The translations under genes were made by a program, and so were the position numbers. 64,000 bases of DNA. Source: Halioxenophilus aromaticivorans. GTDB taxonomy: Bacteria; Pseudomonadota; Gammaproteobacteria; Pseudomonadales; Cellvibrionaceae. The notes beneath the pieces were generated by a model. It worked only from the letters and a program-made list of their open reading frames with translations, ran no database searches and was not told where the DNA came from. Numbering within the stretch: position 1 is the first letter of the stretch; each line of letters opens with the position of its first letter. The stretch is taken from the NCBI RefSeq assembly GCF_042850945.1, contig NZ_AP031496.1, positions 2,232,001-2,296,000 of the forward strand. Direction: 5' to 3'. Shown here in pieces: positions 26,906 to 35,864 of the stretch.

Positions 26906-28114
26906 TTGCAGGACTTTCTGCTGTACTGGATGCTGTTTTTCGCGATCGCGGCGGGCTTTTTTATGGGCCGTTACAGCCGGAAATCACCATTGCGTATTAT
27001 GGAACGCTACGGCGATAAGCCCAGCCCGATCAACCCGGATTATATCCGCGGACTGAACCACCTCCTCAACGAAGACGCCGATGCCGCTGTGGATACCTTC
27101 ACAGAGCTGTTGCCGGTCAATGACAAGACACTGGATACTCACTTAGCTCTAGGCGCGCTACTGCGGCGCCGTGGGGAAGTGGGTAAAGCAATTCGCGTTC
27201 ATCAGTTTTTGGTGGAGCACCAACAGTTGGACCGTCAGCAGCAGGAAAAAGCCCAGCTTGAGCTAGGTTTGGACTTCCTCAAAGCCGGGGTACTGGATCG
27301 CGCCGAGGATATCTTTGAGCGGTTGCAAAACTCGTCGGATCACGACGTTTCCATCAAAAGTCTTGGTTTTCTCGCTGAAATCTACCGAGATGAAAAAGAA
27401 TGGCTCAATGCAGCCAATGCCATAGAAAGCCTTTTGCGCAAAAAGCCAAGGGGGCACGATCAGAAATGGCGCTCCATGCAAGCACATTTTTACTGCGAAG
27501 AGGCTGTGTCAGCCAAGACTCGCGGTGATCAGCCCTTGGTTAGAAAGCTGTTGGCAAAGGCCGCCCACGCAGACCCTAAATGCGTACGCGTAAGCCTGTT
27601 GATGGCTGATGTCGAGCTAAAGCGCGAAGATTACAAAAGCGCCATCAAGTGCTTAAAGCGAGTTCCTGAGCAAGACCCTGATTATATACCTGAGATCCTG
27701 CCCGGATTGCTGCAAAGCTATCAGGCCCTGGGCGACATAGAGACCATGATCGTATATCTGCGCCAGTTGCAGGATGATTATCCCAGTAGCTCTGTGATCA
27801 TTTCTCTGGCCGACCTGGTGAATCAGCATGAAAGTGAAGGTGCTGCGGTGGCCTTGTTGAATCAAAAGATAGATACGCGGCCATCTTTGCGGGTTGTGGG
27901 CAAGTTCTTAGATTTTCACCTGAACAAGGCGTCTAAGGAAGACAACAACAAAGAGCAAACGCTCGTGCGCAATATGTTGGAATCGCTCTTGGAGCATAAA
28001 TCCTATTACAACTGCGGTTCTTGTGGTTTTTCGGCGAACCATTTGCACTGGCAGTGCCCTAGTTGCAAATCTTGGGGCTCTATCAAAGCTGTTAAGGGGC
28101 TGGAGGGCGAGTAG
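26906..28114 (+). CDS. lapB: LPS assembly/regulation protein LapB (YciM)
   Basis: Inner-membrane TPR protein that controls LpxC turnover by FtsH and so the LPS/phospholipid balance. N-terminal membrane helix (LLYWMLFFAIAAGFFMGRY), repeated TPR units over about 30-340, and a C-terminal rubredoxin-like zinc domain with two CxxC pairs (YYNCGSCGFSA, WQCPSCKSWGS). I choose the TTG at 26906 because GGGAGG at 26896-26901 precedes it by four bases; the TTG at 26894 would overlap that site. LapA, its usual partner, is not found beside it. Confidence 0.92.
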   Translation: MQDFLLYWMLFFAIAAGFFMGRYSRKSPLRIMERYGDKPSPINPDYIRGLNHLLNEDADAAVDTFTELLPVNDKTLDTHLALGALLRRRGEVGKAIRVHQFLVEHQQLDRQQQEKAQLELGLDFLKAGVLDRAEDIFERLQNSSDHDVSIKSLGFLAEIYRDEKEWLNAANAIESLLRKKPRGHDQKWRSMQAHFYCEEAVSAKTRGDQPLVRKLLAKAAHADPKCVRVSLLMADVELKREDYKSAIKCLKRVPEQDPDYIPEILPGLLQSYQALGDIETMIVYLRQLQDDYPSSSVIISLADLVNQHESEGAAVALLNQKIDTRPSLRVVGKFLDFHLNKASKEDNNKEQTLVRNMLESLLEHKSYYNCGSCGFSANHLHWQCPSCKSWGSIKAVKGLEGE

Positions 28115-28132
28115 GGCGGCGTTAGCACTAAC

Positions 28133-28160
28133 TGCTTGAAAAACAAGCAATTATTTTTTT
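28133..28160 (+). terminator. Terminator after lapB
   Basis: Short stem TGCTTG / CAAGCA with an AAAAA loop, followed by ATTATTTTTTT. Modest stem but good T-tract, placed just before the tRNA-Asn promoter. Confidence 0.7.
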
Positions 28161-28170
28161 AGATTGGTTG

Positions 28171-28199
28171 TTGACAGTGGTTAATGTGCTCTATAATAT
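28171..28199 (+). promoter_or_regulatory. tRNA-Asn promoter
   Basis: Consensus -35 TTGACA at 28171-28176. The -10 is TAATAT at 28194 (17-base spacer) or overlapping TATAAT at 28192 (15-base spacer). A GC-rich discriminator (CGCGCC) follows, typical of stringently controlled stable-RNA promoters. Confidence 0.85.
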
Positions 28200-28234
28200 A
28201 CGCGCCATTCCTGAGGAGCTACTCAGTAAGAAAT

Positions 28235-28309
28235 TCCGGCATAGCTCAGCGGTAGAGCAGTAGACTGTTAATCTATTGGTCCCTGGTTCGATCCCAGGTG
28301 CCGGAGCCA
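28235..28309 (+). tRNA. tRNA-Asn (anticodon GTT)
   Basis: Full cloverleaf: acceptor TCCGGCA paired with TGCCGGA, D-arm GCTC...GAGC, anticodon GTT at 28267-28269, T-loop GGTTCGATCC, discriminator G and encoded CCA at 28307-28309. Confidence 0.97.
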
Positions 28310-28319
28310 AATCCCAAGC

Positions 28320-28345
28320 AACTTGGTTACGAACGTAACCAAGTT
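28320..28345 (+). terminator. Hairpin after tRNA-Asn
   Basis: Perfect 11-bp stem AACTTGGTTAC / GTAACCAAGTT with loop GAAC, ten bases after the tRNA CCA. No T-tract follows, so it may act as a processing or 3'-stability structure rather than a classical terminator. Confidence 0.65.
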
Positions 28346-28768
28346 ACTCCAAAAAATTCCATCGCCATATTCAATTTGTAGCGTATTTGAGATGAGCTTC
28401 ACGCTGTTATGCGGTGAGGCTGAACGCGTGTGTTTAATGGCTGCCTTGATAGACATTGGTTCCGATCAATAGCTCTTGGCTATTTGTTTTATCAACCTTG
28501 TTCTGTTAGTCTTCGCGCTCGCTTGAGCGCCTCGGTATTTTTGCGCTCTTTCTTAAACGTGTTGAAACGCTCAATTTACGGCTCTTGCGGTCTGTTTATG
28601 GGCTGATTGACGCCAGAACTTTTGCTTTGTCGCTGTCTTAGATGCCAGAGTTTATCGGTGGCTTAGCTAATTTAAATCAAACCCGTATCGCTGGCAGTGC
28701 GGCAGGTGTGCTTCTGAATTGATCGTGTAATCGTCAAATCGGATTCCCCACAATCCATAGGTAACGTA
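28346..28768 (+). promoter_or_regulatory. rpsA upstream region
   Basis: About 420 noncoding bases between the tRNA hairpin and rpsA, presumably holding rpsA promoters and the leader through which S1 represses its own translation in other gammaproteobacteria. There is no strong Shine-Dalgarno before the ATG (AGGTAACGTA only), in line with S1-type autogenous control. I see no gene here. Confidence 0.5.
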
Positions 28769-30451
28769 ATGAGCGAAAGCTTTGCAGAGCTATTTGAAGA
28801 AAGTTTAAAAAGTGTTGATATGGTGCCCGGTTCCATCGTAACCGGCGTTGTAATCGACCTAGATAAAGACTGGGTGACTGTGCACGCAGGCCTCAAGTCT
28901 GAAGGTGTTATACCGGCTTCTCAGTTTTTAGATGAGAACGGTGATTTGACCCTAAGCGTTGGTGACGAAGTACAGGTTGCCCTGGAGACCGTAGAAGACG
29001 GTTTCGGTGAGACTCGCCTGTCTCGTGAAAAAGCCAAGCGCGCCGAATCTTGGAAAGTATTGGAAGCTGCTCACGCCGCTGAAGAAGTGGTTAAGGGTGT
29101 TATCAATGGCAAGGTCAAAGGTGGCTTTACTGTTGATGTTTCCGGTATCCGTGCGTTCTTGCCTGGTTCTTTGGTAGATGTTCGTCCTGTACGCGAAACT
29201 GCCCACCTGGAAGGCAAGGATTTAGAATTTAAAGTAATTAAACTGGATCAAAAGCGCAACAACGTGGTTGTTTCCCGTCGTGCCGTGCTCGAGCAAGCAA
29301 ACTCTGCAGAGCGTGAAGAGCTGCTGGCCAACCTGCAAGAAGGTATGGCAGTTAAAGGTGTGGTTAAAAACCTTACCGATTACGGTGCCTTCGTTGATTT
29401 GGGTGGCGTAGACGGCTTGTTGCATATCACCGATATGGCTTGGAAGCGCATCAAGCACCCAAGCGAGATCGTTAACGTCGGCGACGAGATAGACGTTAAA
29501 GTGCTCAAGTTCGACCGCGAGCGCAACCGTGTGTCTCTTGGCTTGAAGCAATTGGGTGAGGATCCTTGGATTTCCATCACTCAGCGCTACCCAGAGGGTG
29601 CGCGAGTTAAAGCGACTGTTACTAACTTGACTGACTACGGTTGTTTCGCCGAGTTGGAAGAGGGTGTAGAAGGTTTGGTTCACGTATCTGAAATGGACTG
29701 GACCAACAAAAACATTCACCCATCTAAAGTTGTTCAGTTGGGCGACGAAGTAGAAGTTATGATTTTGGACATCGACGAAGAGCGTCGTCGTATCTCCTTG
29801 GGTATTAAGCAGTGTCAAGAAAACCCATGGGATGCGTTCGGTCGTCAATTCGCCAAAGGTGACAAAATTAGCGGTAAGATCAAGTCAATTACTGACTTTG
29901 GTATCTTTATCGGCTTGGATGGCGGCATAGACGGTTTGGTTCACTTGTCCGATATTTCTTGGAACGAAACTGGCGAAGAAGCCGTTCGCGCCTATAAGAA
30001 AGGCGACGAGCTGGAAACCGTTATTCTGGCCATTGATCCTGAGCGTGAGCGCATCTCGCTTGGTATCAAGCAGTTAGAGACTGATCCTTTCACCAGCTTC
30101 GTTACTGAAAACGATAAAGGTGCAATCGTTACTGGTACTATTAAAGAGTTGGATGCTAAGGGTGCGGTTATCGTTCTGGCTGAAGACGTTGAAGGTACTC
30201 TGAAAGCCTCTGAAATCAGCCGAGAGAAGGTTGAAGACGCTCGTAACGTGCTGAAAGAAGGTGAAGAAGTTGAAGCCAAGATTGTTGCAGTAGATCGTAA
30301 GAATCGCGCTATCAACTTGTCTATCAAAGCGAAAGATCAAGACGAAGAGAAAGCGGCTATCAAAGAGCACTCTAACAAGTCTGTAGAAGCTGCGGCTCCT
30401 GCAACCTTGGGTGATCTGATCAAAGCCCAGATGGAAAACCAAGACAACTAA
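28769..30451 (+). CDS. rpsA: 30S ribosomal protein S1
   Basis: 560 residues with six S1 RNA-binding repeats, the complete gammaproteobacterial architecture. Repeats 3-6 show the characteristic DYGAFVDLGGVDGLLHITDM, DYGCFAELEEGVEGLVHVSE and DFGIFIGLDGGIDGLVHLSD segments, each followed by RISLGIKQ-type ends. S1 recruits mRNA to the 30S subunit. Codon use is strongly biased to a restricted set compared with the polysaccharide genes, as expected for a highly expressed gene. Confidence 0.98.
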   Translation: MSESFAELFEESLKSVDMVPGSIVTGVVIDLDKDWVTVHAGLKSEGVIPASQFLDENGDLTLSVGDEVQVALETVEDGFGETRLSREKAKRAESWKVLEAAHAAEEVVKGVINGKVKGGFTVDVSGIRAFLPGSLVDVRPVRETAHLEGKDLEFKVIKLDQKRNNVVVSRRAVLEQANSAEREELLANLQEGMAVKGVVKNLTDYGAFVDLGGVDGLLHITDMAWKRIKHPSEIVNVGDEIDVKVLKFDRERNRVSLGLKQLGEDPWISITQRYPEGARVKATVTNLTDYGCFAELEEGVEGLVHVSEMDWTNKNIHPSKVVQLGDEVEVMILDIDEERRRISLGIKQCQENPWDAFGRQFAKGDKISGKIKSITDFGIFIGLDGGIDGLVHLSDISWNETGEEAVRAYKKGDELETVILAIDPERERISLGIKQLETDPFTSFVTENDKGAIVTGTIKELDAKGAVIVLAEDVEGTLKASEISREKVEDARNVLKEGEEVEAKIVAVDRKNRAINLSIKAKDQDEEKAAIKEHSNKSVEAAAPATLGDLIKAQMENQDN

Positions 30452-30481
30452 TCAATACTTTTGGGTATTGAGTAGTGAAAG

Positions 30482-30504
30482 AAGCGGCTTCGGCCGCTTT
30501 TTTT
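30482..30504 (+). terminator. rpsA terminator
   Basis: Perfect seven-pair stem AAGCGGC / GCCGCTT with a TTCG tetraloop, followed by a run of seven T. Confidence 0.93.
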
Positions 30505-30683
30505 CTGCCTGTAATTTGCTCTGTGCAACCAAACTTTACTCGCTTTATTAATGCACTGATGGCACTTTAACTTGCGGCCAAAACATGAATGGTATATAAA
30601 TCAGACACTTAGGAATCTGCATCTGTCCAAAAGAGATTTTTACACCAAGCAATTGCTGGTCTAGTCGATGGGGGTGTCATCCT

Positions 30684-30968
30684 GTGACCAAGTCTGAGTT
30701 GATCGAACGTATCGCCGATAGGCAAGATCAATTGTCGGCCAAAGATGTTGAGTTGGCGGTTAAGTTGATTCTGGAGTACATGTCTAGAATGCTGGCTGCG
30801 GGAGATCGCATTGAAGTGCGCGGTTTCGGTAGTTTTTCGCTGCATTATCGAGAGCCAAGAATGGGGCGCAACCCCAAAACGGGCGAGCCGGTGGAGCTAG
30901 AGGGTAAGTACGTACCACATTTTAAGCCAGGCAAAGAGATGCGCGATAGAGTAAACGACAGCATATAG
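30684..30968 (+). CDS. ihfB: Integration host factor beta subunit
   Basis: DNA-bending nucleoid protein subunit, 94 residues. GTG start at 30684 with GGGGG-containing leader. Family marks: MTKSELIERIADR start, VRGFGSFSLHYR, and the DNA-contacting arm GRNPKTGEPVELEGKYVPHF. Sits directly after rpsA as in relatives. In Pseudomonas aeruginosa the O-antigen locus begins next to ihfB, and the polysaccharide island begins here too. The alpha subunit is encoded at 61709. Confidence 0.97.
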   Translation: MTKSELIERIADRQDQLSAKDVELAVKLILEYMSRMLAAGDRIEVRGFGSFSLHYREPRMGRNPKTGEPVELEGKYVPHFKPGKEMRDRVNDSI

Positions 30969-30994
30969 CCTCGCGTAGGAGCAAGGCTATATGC
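30961..30994. terminator. Hairpin between convergent ihfB and wbpM-like genes
   Basis: Perfect 11-bp inverted repeat GCATATAGCCT / AGGCTATATGC with a 12-base loop; the ihfB stop codon lies in the left arm. Symmetric placement between convergent genes suggests a bidirectional terminator, though no T-tract follows on either strand. Confidence 0.6.
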
Positions 30995-31011
30995 AGTCAG
31001 TGCTTTGAGGC

Positions 31012-33144
31012 CTAGTTTTCTAACTGAGTGGCGGCCTGGGGGGCAGATCTGGCTGGCAGTAGTGTCACATTGCCGAGATCAGCGATTTTGTCTTTTTTGC
31101 CGGCGATTAAGTCGTGCTCGATGCGCTCTGGGGTGTAATGTACCGGCATCGACATAATTAGCCGCTTAACTTCCAATATATCGTAATCTACACAGGCCTG
31201 CTCTAGCTTGTGAACCAGAGCTTTTGTCTCTTCAAAATCCAAATGATGTTCGTTTGCTCGCATAATCAGCGGGTGTTCCGTGCCCATCACTTGATTGCTG
31301 ACCAATAATTCTTCATACAGTTTCTCGCCGGGGCGCAATCCCACCTGCACAACCTCAATGTCGCCACCTGGGTTTAGGCTGGATTTGACGGTTAGGCCAG
31401 ACATGCGAATCATCCGCTCTGCCAAATCCCAAATCTTCACCGGTTCTCCCATATCCAGGACGAAAATATCGCCGCCCTTGGCCATGGCGCTCGCTTGAAT
31501 CACCAGCTGAGCGGCTTCTGGGATGGTCATAAAGTAACGCGTAATCTTTTTGTGGGTTACCGTGATAGGGCCACCACTTTGAATCTGCTGCTTAAAGAGA
31601 GGCACTACGGACCCAGAAGACCCTAAAACATTGCCGAAACGCACCATGCACACTTGGGTTTTACTCGAGTGGCCTGCAAAGCCTTGCAAAATCAATTCAG
31701 CGACGCGTTTAGTGGCGCCCATTACATTGGTGGGGCGAACGGCCTTATCTGTGGAGATCAACACGAAATTAGCCACGTCACACTGGGCGGCGGCTTTGAG
31801 GCATTGCCAGGTTCCCAGTACGTTATTACGAACGCCCTCAATGAGGTTTTGCTCTACTAGTGGTACGTGTTTGTAGGCTGCGGCGTGGTAAATAGTATTA
31901 ACACGGTAGGAGCGGAAGATCTCTTGCAGCTGTTTGCTGTTGAGTGTTGAGCCCAAAATGGCCACCAAATGAAGGTTAGGGAAGCTGCCCTTCAATTCGC
32001 GTTCTATTTGGTAAAGTGCAAATTCGTTTTGCTCAAACAATATTAGGGAAGCAGGTTTTTCAGGTGCTATCTGCCGGCAAAGCTCGCTACCAATGGAGCC
32101 GCCAGCGCCTGTCACCATCACGATTTGGTCGCGTATGCACCTGTCCAATAGGTCTTGCCTGGGGGGGATAGGATCTCGACCTAGCAAGTCTTCGATTTCT
32201 ACATCTCGTATGTCGTCATCCTGAATAGCGCCATAAACCAAGTCTTCCACGGTTGGGATGGTTTGCAAGCGAACCCCTAGAGGAGTTAGTTTTTCCACCA
32301 CCTGCCGGCGTTTGTCTTTAGTGGTGGCGCCCAAAGCCAGCAAAATGGTCTGTACAGAATATAATTCAACGAGGTGTTTTGCTTCCCTAGAACCGTGTAC
32401 CGGAATGCCTCTCACGGTGGTGTTGCGGAGCTTTTCGTCGTCATCGATAAAGGCAATCACGTTGTAGGAGCGACTTTGGATCAGGCTGGCGGCTATTTGG
32501 TAGCCAGAGTGGCCGGCACCATAAATGATAATCGGCGTTTTTGTTCGGTTATCTTGCAGTTTACGGGTGTTCAGAAAAATATGAACCACGCTTCTGATAA
32601 GCATGCGGGGTGTGCCTAAGGCTACAAGCGCTATACAGTAGTAAATAAAAGGCGTAGATCTAGGTAAGTCTATGGCAGACTTTATCCCATCTACATTGAT
32701 TGTGAGCTGCAGAAAGTAAGCGGTTAGTACTAAAATAACGGCCGAAATTAAGGTACAGAAAACCACCGTGATAACGGCTTGGTGGGCCATAAAGCGTAAT
32801 ATAGCTCTGTAAAGTCCAAATTTTATAAAGCTAAAGATGGTTACGCAGGTGGTAATACCAACAACAATCAATAGGCTGGTTTGTAGCGGATTGAATAGCT
32901 CCCCTATACGGAACGCGATGGCTGCATAGATCGCCAGTGGTATTACCAGAAGGTCATAGCTGAGCGAGATGGCTCTTTTTGCAGAACGAGGCGCAGATAA
33001 TAACCGGCCAATCATAGAGTTTGGTTCTCGCGTTTGCGGTGCCAGCCAGTCAAATGGCCGAAAAGCAGAGGGGGTACCTTGTAAAGGCGATGCATTCTGA
33101 GGAAAGTCCTGTCCTTTTGTTTGTGTTCCTTTAACCTGCGGCAT
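31012..33144 (-). CDS. wbpM: Membrane-bound NDP-sugar 4,6-dehydratase, WbpM/CapD family
   Basis: Converts UDP-GlcNAc to UDP-4-keto-6-deoxy-GlcNAc, precursor of QuiNAc/FucNAc sugars. 710 residues: four membrane helices (about 45-175), an N-terminal CoA-binding-like nucleotide domain (IIYGAGHSGYQIA), and the catalytic SDR domain (from about 330: MVTGAGGSIGSELCRQIA, ISTDKAVRPTNVMGATKR with the catalytic Met-Lys of this subfamily, LRPGEKLYEELL). It is convergent with ihfB and divergent from rmlB, bounding the polysaccharide island. WbpM is the usual name; alternatives are PglF/FlaA1-type enzymes. Confidence 0.9.
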   Translation of the reverse strand: MPQVKGTQTKGQDFPQNASPLQGTPSAFRPFDWLAPQTREPNSMIGRLLSAPRSAKRAISLSYDLLVIPLAIYAAIAFRIGELFNPLQTSLLIVVGITTCVTIFSFIKFGLYRAILRFMAHQAVITVVFCTLISAVILVLTAYFLQLTINVDGIKSAIDLPRSTPFIYYCIALVALGTPRMLIRSVVHIFLNTRKLQDNRTKTPIIIYGAGHSGYQIAASLIQSRSYNVIAFIDDDEKLRNTTVRGIPVHGSREAKHLVELYSVQTILLALGATTKDKRRQVVEKLTPLGVRLQTIPTVEDLVYGAIQDDDIRDVEIEDLLGRDPIPPRQDLLDRCIRDQIVMVTGAGGSIGSELCRQIAPEKPASLILFEQNEFALYQIERELKGSFPNLHLVAILGSTLNSKQLQEIFRSYRVNTIYHAAAYKHVPLVEQNLIEGVRNNVLGTWQCLKAAAQCDVANFVLISTDKAVRPTNVMGATKRVAELILQGFAGHSSKTQVCMVRFGNVLGSSGSVVPLFKQQIQSGGPITVTHKKITRYFMTIPEAAQLVIQASAMAKGGDIFVLDMGEPVKIWDLAERMIRMSGLTVKSSLNPGGDIEVVQVGLRPGEKLYEELLVSNQVMGTEHPLIMRANEHHLDFEETKALVHKLEQACVDYDILEVKRLIMSMPVHYTPERIEHDLIAGKKDKIADLGNVTLLPARSAPQAATQLEN

Positions 33145-33593
33145 GGCCGAGGTTATAGAATAATTGTAATCGCTGTGGTTGATTTTGCCACCTTAAACTT
33201 CAGTACCGCTCTCGGTGGATGGTTGTGGTGTCATTTTGCTTTAAATTGAGGCTTGAAATTGCGTTGCTTCATTTCAAGGCCAGTTTCAGCTGTACACAGC
33301 GATGAGCCATATCGAAAAGCCCTGTTAAGACACTTTTAATGCTCTTAAGTTGAATGCTTTCTGAATGGTAAACGGTTTAACTGCTATTATCCGCACTCGG
33401 TCGCATTTTGGCCGAGTATTGGGTCTCAAACTTGCTATTATTCCCTTTAAACGCGCGCTACGACCATTTGTGCCCACCAGTGCGATTACTCTCAGTGTAC
33501 GGCGAAGCCATAAATTCGTTAGTAATGGGCAAGTAAACGTTCAAGTTGGCACAAGAAGTAGTCTCTACCATTACCGGATTGTGATAGGCAACG
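33145..33593 (+). other. Long leader/intergenic region before rmlB
   Basis: About 450 bases between the divergent wbpM-like gene and the JUMPstart-like site. It should hold promoters for both directions. A 77-codon open frame at 33365-33598 has no ribosome site or recognisable features and is not called. Confidence 0.5.
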
Positions 33594-33639
33594 GGTAGTG
33601 ATAAAGTTCTGCCGCTTCAGTGTGGCGGTAGTAGCGTAG
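33594..33639 (+). promoter_or_regulatory. JUMPstart/ops-like element in rmlBA leader
   Basis: GGTAGTGATAAAG at 33594-33606 resembles the 5' part of JUMPstart (GGTAGCTGTAAAG), and GGCGGTAGTAGCGT at 33624-33637 contains the eight-base ops core GGCGGTAG. CTGCCGC (33609-33615) can pair with GCGGTAG (33625-33631). Such elements recruit the antiterminator RfaH to long polysaccharide operons; spacing of the two halves is about 11 bases longer than in enteric JUMPstart, so this is a candidate. Confidence 0.5.
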
Positions 33640-33691
33640 TCATCAAATGGCCTGAGTTCAGGCAAAAGTCTCACCCCAAGGAGGAATGTAA

Positions 33692-34741
33692 GTGAAGGTA
33701 TTGGTTACCGGCGGAGCAGGGTTTATCGGTAGTGCTGTGGTCAGAGAGCTTATCGACAATACAGAGCACGAAGTATGCAACGTCGACAAGTTGACTTACG
33801 CCGGGAATTTGGAATCCGTAGCGCCCGCAGAATCTTCCGATAGATACAGCTTTGTGCAGGCAGACATTGCCGATCGTGAAGCCATCGATAAAGTTTTTGA
33901 GCAGTTTCAGCCCGATGCAATCATGAACCTAGCTGCAGAATCTCACGTGGACCGCTCTATTGATGGCCCGTCTGAGTTCATGGTCACCAACATCATGGGT
34001 ACCTTCACTATGCTGGAGGCTGCACGTACTTACTATATGACGCTTTCTGACGATGCTAAGGCGCGTTTTCGCTTTCACCATATCTCCACAGATGAGGTGT
34101 TCGGCACCCTAGGAGACACCGGTTTCTTCACTGAGACAACTGCCTACGCGCCCAACTCGCCTTACAGCGCTTCGAAGGCGTCTTCGGATCACCTAGTCCG
34201 CGCCTGGCACGAGACGTATAACCTACCTACGGTGCAAACCAACTGCTCAAATAACTATGGGCCATATCATTTCCCGGAAAAGCTGATTCCATTGGTGATT
34301 CTCAATGCGTTAGAGGGCAAGCCGCTGCCGATCTACGGTGATGGATCACAGATCCGTGATTGGTTGTACGTAGAGGACCACGCCCGCGCTCTTATCAAAG
34401 TGGTGCTAGAGGGCAAGGTTGGAGACACTTACAACATTGGCGGCCATAACGAGAAGCGTAATCTCGAGGTGGTCGAAACCATTTGCGAGATTTTGGACGA
34501 CATACAGCCAAAAGATGTTTCCTACAAGGAGCAAATCACGTTCGTTGCCGATCGCCCGGGGCATGATCAACGGTATGCTATTGACGCTGATAAAATCAAA
34601 AATGATCTTGGCTGGGTTCCTGCGGAGAGCTTCGAATCAGGCATTCGCAAAACCGTAGAGTGGTATTTGTCCAACAGTGATTGGTGTGAGGCCGTCACCA
34701 AAAACAAATACGACCGTCAGCGTATCGGTCTAAAAGCCTAA
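33692..34741 (+). CDS. rfbB: dTDP-glucose 4,6-dehydratase RmlB
   Basis: Makes dTDP-4-keto-6-deoxyglucose. 349 residues of SDR type: VTGGAGFIGSAVVREL, ISTDEVFGTLGD with the catalytic Thr-Asp-Glu, and YSASKASSDHLVRAW with the YxxxK pair. GTG start supported by AAGGAGG at 33678-33684. Followed by rfbA; rmlC and rmlD are not in this window, so the end product could be dTDP-rhamnose only if those genes lie elsewhere, or another dTDP-6-deoxy sugar. Confidence 0.96.
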   Translation: MKVLVTGGAGFIGSAVVRELIDNTEHEVCNVDKLTYAGNLESVAPAESSDRYSFVQADIADREAIDKVFEQFQPDAIMNLAAESHVDRSIDGPSEFMVTNIMGTFTMLEAARTYYMTLSDDAKARFRFHHISTDEVFGTLGDTGFFTETTAYAPNSPYSASKASSDHLVRAWHETYNLPTVQTNCSNNYGPYHFPEKLIPLVILNALEGKPLPIYGDGSQIRDWLYVEDHARALIKVVLEGKVGDTYNIGGHNEKRNLEVVETICEILDDIQPKDVSYKEQITFVADRPGHDQRYAIDADKIKNDLGWVPAESFESGIRKTVEWYLSNSDWCEAVTKNKYDRQRIGLKA

Positions 34742-34772
34742 TAACCGATTTCTCAATAAAGGATTAATTCAC

Positions 34773-35666
34773 ATGGCAGTAGCACGTAAAGGAATCGTAC
34801 TGGCCGGCGGATCTGGTACCCGTCTGCACCCGCTCACGCTGGGCGTCAGTAAGCAGTTAATGCCTGTTTACGACAAGCCAATGATCTACTACCCGGTATC
34901 TACTTTAATGATGGCGGGTATCAAAGATATTCTTATCATCACAACGCCTGAAGATCAGGCCCAATTTCAAAAATTACTCGGTGATGGTTCCCAGTGGGGA
35001 ATCCAACTTACCTACGTCGTTCAACCATCTCCGGACGGTTTGGCTCAGGCGTTTATTCTAGGGGAAGAGTTCTTAGATGGCGCACCGGCCTGCCTGATCT
35101 TGGGCGATAACATCTTTCACGGCCACGGTTTGGTAAGAACCCTTAAAGCGGTAAATGAGCGCGAAAGCGGAGCTACTGTTTTCGGATATTGGGTGACCGA
35201 TCCGGAGCGATACGGCGTGGCTGAGTTCGGTGAGGGCGGCAAAGTCATCTCAATCGAGGAAAAACCTGCCAAGCCCAAATCCAATTACGCAGTGACAGGG
35301 CTTTATTTCTACGACAACCAAGTAGTTAATATCGCAAAATCACTGAAGCCATCTCCTCGCGGTGAACTAGAAATTACCGATCTTAATAAGGTTTATCTCG
35401 AAAGAGGTGAATTGCATATGGAGGATTTGGGGCGGGGTAGCGCTTGGTTAGATACTGGTACTCACGATTCGCTGCTTGAGGCCGGAAACTACATAGAAAC
35501 TCTAGTAAAACGGCAGGGGTTGGCAGTATGCTGTCCCGAGGAAGTTTCTTACTTGAATGGTTGGATTTCTAACGATCAGCTCAAGATGCATGCCGATAAA
35601 TATTCCAAAACTGCTTATGGGCAGTATCTGAAAGTGCTGGCCAACAGAGTATTGCCAATAAAATAA
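34773..35666 (+). CDS. rfbA: Glucose-1-phosphate thymidylyltransferase RmlA
   Basis: Makes dTDP-glucose from dTTP and Glc-1-P. 297 residues; nucleotide-binding GGSGTRLHPLTLGVSKQLMP, DKPMIYYPVSTLM, LILGDNIFHGHGL with the metal Asp, and TGLYFYDNQV. Gap of 31 bases after rfbB. Feedback site residues are not judged. Confidence 0.97.
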   Translation: MAVARKGIVLAGGSGTRLHPLTLGVSKQLMPVYDKPMIYYPVSTLMMAGIKDILIITTPEDQAQFQKLLGDGSQWGIQLTYVVQPSPDGLAQAFILGEEFLDGAPACLILGDNIFHGHGLVRTLKAVNERESGATVFGYWVTDPERYGVAEFGEGGKVISIEEKPAKPKSNYAVTGLYFYDNQVVNIAKSLKPSPRGELEITDLNKVYLERGELHMEDLGRGSAWLDTGTHDSLLEAGNYIETLVKRQGLAVCCPEEVSYLNGWISNDQLKMHADKYSKTAYGQYLKVLANRVLPIK

Positions 35667-35864
35667 AAATACTTGTCATTTGACTTAATTGTTGATGACG
35701 CTTCAGATATTGCTTTATTCTCTGTATGCTCTCGTACTTATATAGTCCACTTAGTAGGGCGTAAGTTTCACAATTATCAATAAATGGTTTTTCCCTGAAG
35801 GAGAAAAGCCATATTTTGTTCTTCTGATAGTTGCTAATCAAGTAAAAGCTATAGTAATTTGAAT

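Noticed and set aside
28268..28456. 62-codon minus-strand open frame over tRNA-Asn
   Set aside because: Antisense of the tRNA 3' half (HLGSNQGPID); no support as a gene.
29222..29848. 208-codon minus-strand frame inside rpsA
   Set aside because: Long antisense frame produced by strong codon bias of rpsA; no independent gene features.
33365..33598. 77-codon frame in the rmlB leader
   Set aside because: No Shine-Dalgarno, composition not protein-like, overlaps the JUMPstart-like element.
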